Shown: positions 5,195 to 8,807 of the stretch, piece by piece
Layout: the number at the start of each line of letters is the position of its first letter
Position numbering within the stretch: the first letter of the stretch is position 1
Assembly (NCBI GenBank): GCA_905182825.1
Contig: CAJJDJ010000065.1
Location: forward strand, 1 to 8,807
Direction of reading: 5' to 3'
DNA from: Thiotrichaceae bacterium UBA7359
GTDB lineage: Bacteria > Pseudomonadota > Gammaproteobacteria > Eutrophobiales > Eutrophobiaceae
DNA: 8,807 nucleotides
Translations under genes and position numbers: made by a program
The notes under the pieces: model-generated
Seen by the model: only the letters and a program-made list of their open reading frames with translations
The model's database searches: none
Told to the model about the DNA's origin: nothing

Positions 5195-7453
5195 ATGCCC
5201 GCTTCAATGACTTTTGATTTCGAGCAAAATGAACAAAGGCCACTACAAGAGTTTACCGAGAAAGCCTATCTCGACTATTCTATGTACGTTATTCTTGACC
5301 GTGCCTTACCGAATATAGGCGATGGTCTGAAACCAGTGCAACGCCGAATTATCTATGCCATGTCAGAGTTGGGCTTAAAGTCATCGGCAAAATATAAGAA
5401 ATCCGCACGCACGATTGGTGATGTCCTAGGCAAATTTCATCCGCACGGTGATTCGGCTTGTTATGAGGCCATGGTCCTAATGGCTCAGAATTTCTCCTAT
5501 CGCTATCCACTAGTCGATGGGCAGGGTAATTGGGGTTCGATGGATGATCCTAAATCTTTTGCTGCAATGCGTTATACAGAATCAAAACTAACCTCTTATT
5601 CAGATGTTTTGTTAAGTGAGGTTTCGCAAGGAACAGTTGATTGGGTACCTAATTTCGATGGCACCCTGGAAGAACCGAAGATACTACCTGCTCGATTACC
5701 GAATATTCTCCTGAATGGTACTACTGGTATTGCTGTTGGTATGGCAACAGACATTCCTCCACATAACCTGAAAGAGGTCGCTAGTGCATGTATCCGATTA
5801 CTAGAGTTACCAAAGAGTACGGTAAAAGAATTGTGTGAGCATATTAAAGGCCCGGATTATCCGACTCGAGCTGAAATTATCACCCCAAAATCAGCTATTC
5901 AAGAGATCTACGAAACGGGTAATGGCTCAATTAAAATGCGCGCTATCTGGGAAAAGGAAGACGGCAACATTGTTATAACGGCACTGCCTCATCAGAGTTC
6001 TGGCAGTAAGATTCTTGAACAAATTGCAGCACAGATGCAGGCCAAGAAATTACCCATGCTGGAAGACTTGCGTGATGAATCAGATCATGAAAACCCGGTC
6101 AGACTGATTCTGATACCGCGTTCCAACCGAATTAATCTGGATGAATTAATACTGCATCTGTATGCGACTACCGATCTTGAGCGTAGTTATCGTGTAAACC
6201 TTAATATCATCGGGCTCAATGGTCGCCCTCAAGTGAAAGACTTGCGAGTCATATTGAAAGAATGGCTGGAATACAGAACTGAAACCGTTCGCAGAAGATT
6301 GCAATTTCGTCTGGATAAGGTGCTTGCCCAGATTCATGTACTTGAAGGTTTGATGACCGCGTATTTGAAAATCGATGAAGTGATTGAGATCATCAGAGAA
6401 GAAGATAAACCTAAAGCAGTTCTGATGAAGCGGTTTAATTTGAGTGACATTCAAGCAGATGCAGTACTTGACTTGAAGTTACGTAAATTAGCCAAGTTGG
6501 AAGAGATCAAGATCAAAGGCGAGTTGGATGAACTCGATGATGAACATAAACAACTTGATACTACATTAGCTTCAAACCAACGACTGAAAACCTTAGTTCG
6601 TAAAGAGCTCGAAGCAGATGCCTCAGAATATGGCGATGAACGAAAGTCACCTTTGAAAGAAGGTATAGAAGCAAAAGCAATCGATGAAACTAGTCTTGTT
6701 CCGACAGAACCGGTCACCATCATACTCTCAGTAAAAGGATGGGTTCGTTCTGCAAAAAGTCATGAAGTCGATCCAGAATCACTGAATTACAAGAGTGGTG
6801 ATAGCTTCAAGCAGGCAAGCCTCGGTAGAAGTAATCAGTCCGCTGTGTTTCTTGACTCAAGTGGACGCTGTTATTCATTACCAACTCACTCATTACCTTC
6901 TGCACGGAGTCTAGGTGAACCTATCTCAGCTCGTTTAACACCTCCTGATGGTGTAACTTTTGCAGGTGTTATGGCTGGGGAACCAGATTCTGTTTACCTC
7001 GTTGCGTCAGATGCGGGTTATGGATTTATGCTTAAGCTCGAAGATGTTTATACAAAAAATAGAAATGGTAAAGCGGTCATTTCGGTACCGAATGGTGTAA
7101 ATATATTAGCACCAAGCAAAGTGAACGATATGAAAAATGATTGGGTAGCCGCGGTCAGTTCAATCGGGCGCATGTTGATGTTTCCTATGAGTGAATTGAC
7201 CTTGTTATCAAAGGGTAAAGGTCTGAAGATTATTCAGATACTACCTGCAAAAATAAAAACACGCGAAGAATATGTTGTTGCGATAACAACAATGGCTGAG
7301 ACCGATAATTTGCTTATCTATGCAGGTAAGAAACACATGACAATGAAGTCTGCCGATCAGGAATACTATATAGGTGAACGAGGGAGACGTGGAAACATGC
7401 TTCCTCGTGGCTATAGGAACGTAAACAGTATTAAAGCTGAGCCGAAAGGTTAA
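5195..7453 (+). CDS. parC: DNA topoisomerase IV subunit A (ParC)
   Basis: DNA-cleaving subunit of topoisomerase IV, partner of the ParE encoded just upstream. At 752 residues it equals the E. coli ParC length. The N-terminal winged-helix/tower part contains LKPVQRRI (45-52), the quinolone-region motif HPHGDSACYEA (82-92), and the catalytic tyrosine Tyr127 after Arg126 in AAMRYTES (123-130). NGTTGIAVGMATDIPPHN (174-191) includes the Ile187 equivalent to the DNA-intercalating isoleucine of the family. AYLKIDEVIEIIR (389-401) belongs to the coiled-coil and C-gate region. From about 500 the sequence becomes the degenerate beta-pinwheel DNA-wrapping domain; no GyrA box (QRRGGKG) is present, which favours ParC over GyrA. 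Ser87 and Glu91 correspond to E. coli Ser80 and Glu84, the unmutated quinolone-sensitive state. Start ATG at 5195 with a strong AGAGGA site; stop TAA at 7451-7453. Confidence 0.97.
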   Translation: MPASMTFDFEQNEQRPLQEFTEKAYLDYSMYVILDRALPNIGDGLKPVQRRIIYAMSELGLKSSAKYKKSARTIGDVLGKFHPHGDSACYEAMVLMAQNFSYRYPLVDGQGNWGSMDDPKSFAAMRYTESKLTSYSDVLLSEVSQGTVDWVPNFDGTLEEPKILPARLPNILLNGTTGIAVGMATDIPPHNLKEVASACIRLLELPKSTVKELCEHIKGPDYPTRAEIITPKSAIQEIYETGNGSIKMRAIWEKEDGNIVITALPHQSSGSKILEQIAAQMQAKKLPMLEDLRDESDHENPVRLILIPRSNRINLDELILHLYATTDLERSYRVNLNIIGLNGRPQVKDLRVILKEWLEYRTETVRRRLQFRLDKVLAQIHVLEGLMTAYLKIDEVIEIIREEDKPKAVLMKRFNLSDIQADAVLDLKLRKLAKLEEIKIKGELDELDDEHKQLDTTLASNQRLKTLVRKELEADASEYGDERKSPLKEGIEAKAIDETSLVPTEPVTIILSVKGWVRSAKSHEVDPESLNYKSGDSFKQASLGRSNQSAVFLDSSGRCYSLPTHSLPSARSLGEPISARLTPPDGVTFAGVMAGEPDSVYLVASDAGYGFMLKLEDVYTKNRNGKAVISVPNGVNILAPSKVNDMKNDWVAAVSSIGRMLMFPMSELTLLSKGKGLKIIQILPAKIKTREEYVVAITTMAETDNLLIYAGKKHMTMKSADQEYYIGERGRRGNMLPRGYRNVNSIKAEPKG

Positions 7454-7489
7454 ATTAAGCTGACATCCTATTAGATAGCTAAGAGAATA

Positions 7490-7520
7490 ATAATAATCAT
7501 CAATTAACGATGATTATTAT
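7490..7520 (+). terminator. AT-rich hairpin after parC, probable terminator
   Basis: A perfect 12-base stem, ATAATAATCATC (7490-7501) with GATGATTATTAT (7509-7520), encloses the seven-base loop AATTAAC, 36 bases after the parC stop. The stem has only two G:C pairs and no clean U-run follows it, so termination may be weak. It could instead be an mRNA 3'-end stabiliser or a protein-binding dyad. Confidence 0.45.
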
Positions 7521-7535
7521 GTTCAGTTATCATAA

Positions 7536-7564
7536 TTGGATATCATTTTGTAGGAATAAATAAT
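7536..7564 (+). promoter_or_regulatory. Promoter candidate for the quinoprotein gene
   Basis: TTGGAT (7536-7541, four of six to TTGACA) and AATAAT (7559-7564, five of six to TATAAT) are spaced by 17 bases and lie just after the hairpin at 7490-7520. The predicted start near 7571 leaves a leader of about 34 bases. The match is fair only, but its position supports separate transcription from parC. Confidence 0.35.
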
Positions 7565-7604
7565 TAATCTCCCTTATTCATAACTTTGAGTTACACATAA
7601 AACC

Positions 7605-8807
7605 ATGAAAAACGATAATCTAAAACTATTTCTAAAGATCACAATTTACACATTTTTTATTTTTTCTTTGTCTGCATGTTCAGATAAAGACGAAACTAAA
7701 ACCATTGATACTGAAGTTACAAAATCAAGTGATAGTGATTCAGTAGATTGGGCAAAGTACGGAAATAATTATGAAAATCATCGTTTTAGCGAGCTGAACC
7801 AGATCACTACCGAAAATGTAGAACAATTAGAACTCGTGTGGACTTATAAAACAGGTATTAAAAAAACTTTTCAAACGAGCCCTATCGTGATTGATGGTGT
7901 TATGTTTATCACGACGCCTCTGAATGATGTCATATCAATTGATGGGCTAACAGGTAAAGAAATCTGGCGTTATAAACATGATTTAAATGGTGATAAGTTT
8001 TGCTGTGGACCTTCAAACCGAGGACCTGCTGTCTCTGATGGTAAAGTATTTACAGTCACAATTGATGCTCGTTTAATCGCATTAGATCAAAAGACAGGTG
8101 AACGATTGTGGGATGTCCCTATTTCAGATCCAAATTCAGGTGTCGATGAAGAAATGAACCCGATTACGAATATGGAAGAATTAAAGGGAGCCGTAATGAC
8201 AGGCGCATCTGGACACAGCGCGAGTCTCGCGCCTCAAGTTTTCGATGGCAAGATCTTTGTTGGCATCACCGGTGCCGGTTACGGTTTACACATGGAAGTA
8301 GAGCAGGATGGTAAATCAACACTGGCTGTAGGTGGGTTTGCTGGTGGTGGACACGGCTTGCGTGGATTCATGGTGGCTTATGATGTCAATAGCGGTGAAG
8401 AAATATGGCGTTGGTATAGCTCTTCTGAAGAAGACTGGGCAGGTGATTGGACTGAAACTGCATCAGGTGGTGAGAGTTTCAATCGTAATATCAAAAAAGA
8501 AAAAGAAAATTATAAGAAATATAAAGATTCCTGGAAATTAGGTGGCGGTTCCATTTGGACAACGCCGGCACTAGATACAGAATTAGGCTTGCTTTATTTT
8601 GGAACAGGTAATCCGTCACCGCAGATGGAAGATTCGACTCGACCTGGCGATAGTCGAAACACGGTTAGTCTAGTCGCTGTCGACGTGAATACCGGTATAC
8701 TTAAATGGGCTTATCAGCAAGTGCCTCACGATCGATGGGGATATGATGTTGCTAGTCCGCCAGTTTTGATCGATTTTATAAAAGACGGCAAAAGCATCAA
8801 GGCAGTC
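7605..8807 (+). CDS. PQQ-dependent dehydrogenase-like beta-propeller lipoprotein (3' end outside window)
   Basis: A periplasmic quinoprotein of the methanol/alcohol dehydrogenase propeller family; its substrate cannot be told. The 401 residues seen are an N-terminal part (full members are usually about 600 or more). It begins with a lipoprotein signal: basic start, hydrophobic stretch (8-24), lipobox LSAC with Cys25, and Ser26 rather than Asp at +2, suggesting outer-membrane sorting. A charged linker (26-48) precedes the propeller. Family features: repeated W-motif blades (GKEIWRY 117-123, GERLWD 165-170, GEEIWRW 264-270, LKWAY 366-370), the vicinal disulfide Cys133-Cys134, Arg139 in NRG (138-140), GGGSIW with Trp318 (313-318), the metal-ligand Asn336 in GTGNPSP (333-339), and RPGD (346-349). 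Oddities: the usual metal-ligand Glu and catalytic Asp positions appear to be Gly (225 or 249, and 379), and about 25 extra residues lie at 226-250. ATG at 7605 has only a weak ribosome-binding site. Confidence 0.88.
   Translation, partial: MKNDNLKLFLKITIYTFFIFSLSACSDKDETKTIDTEVTKSSDSDSVDWAKYGNNYENHRFSELNQITTENVEQLELVWTYKTGIKKTFQTSPIVIDGVMFITTPLNDVISIDGLTGKEIWRYKHDLNGDKFCCGPSNRGPAVSDGKVFTVTIDARLIALDQKTGERLWDVPISDPNSGVDEEMNPITNMEELKGAVMTGASGHSASLAPQVFDGKIFVGITGAGYGLHMEVEQDGKSTLAVGGFAGGGHGLRGFMVAYDVNSGEEIWRWYSSSEEDWAGDWTETASGGESFNRNIKKEKENYKKYKDSWKLGGGSIWTTPALDTELGLLYFGTGNPSPQMEDSTRPGDSRNTVSLVAVDVNTGILKWAYQQVPHDRWGYDVASPPVLIDFIKDGKSIKAV

Noticed and set aside
6146..6723. Two minus-strand open frames of about 90-100 codons inside parC, and similar ones inside parE
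   Set aside because: They are antisense to well-conserved topoisomerase coding sequence; their composition is that of a reverse-complement shadow.
8332..8541. A 69-codon open frame on the + strand
   Set aside because: It lies out of frame inside the quinoprotein gene, and its translation has no recognisable family features.
1..8807. An undescribed multi-gene system, such as a defence, mobile or secretion cluster
   Set aside because: Six of the seven genes are recognisable housekeeping families and there are no repeats, integrase or orphan gene clusters. The only unusual gene is the edge-truncated quinoprotein, whose neighbours to the right are not visible.

Overview
The window is an ordinary chromosomal stretch from a low-GC bacterium, most likely a gammaproteobacterium. 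MazG, ParE, ParC, IspA and XseB all match the Escherichia coli family members closely in motifs and length. The type IV topoisomerase genes parE and parC lie side by side. Intergenic DNA is very AT-rich, and TTG and GTG start codons are used. I cannot name a genus from sequence alone. No mobile element, CRISPR array, tRNA or rRNA was seen.

Layout: (1) Bases 1-585 (+) hold the C-terminal two thirds of mazG, cut by the left edge of the window. (2) Bases 740-2827 (-) hold three genes read leftward: xseB (exonuclease VII small subunit), ispA (farnesyl diphosphate synthase) and folE2 (GTP cyclohydrolase IB). xseB and ispA abut exactly; ispA and folE2 are separated by 132 bases. The dxs gene that often follows ispA in this type of cluster is absent. 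(3) Bases 2828-3205 are a 378-base AT-rich divergent control region with promoter-like boxes facing both ways and a perfect 15-base dyad between two of them. (4) Bases 3206-7453 (+) hold parE (TTG start) and parC, which together encode topoisomerase IV. (5) After an AT-rich hairpin at 7490-7520, a lipoprotein of the PQQ-dependent alcohol dehydrogenase propeller family starts at 7605 and runs off the right edge.

Functionally this is housekeeping: nucleotide-pool sanitation (MazG), DNA repair (XseB), isoprenoid backbone synthesis (IspA), folate/pterin entry (FolE2) and chromosome decatenation (ParCE). The last gene is the only accessory-looking item. Its sequence suggests a quinoprotein with a non-canonical metal/catalytic site: the usual active-site Glu and Asp both appear to be Gly. 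I found no evidence of an undescribed multi-gene system. The best leads are the altered quinoprotein site and the symmetric divergent control region.
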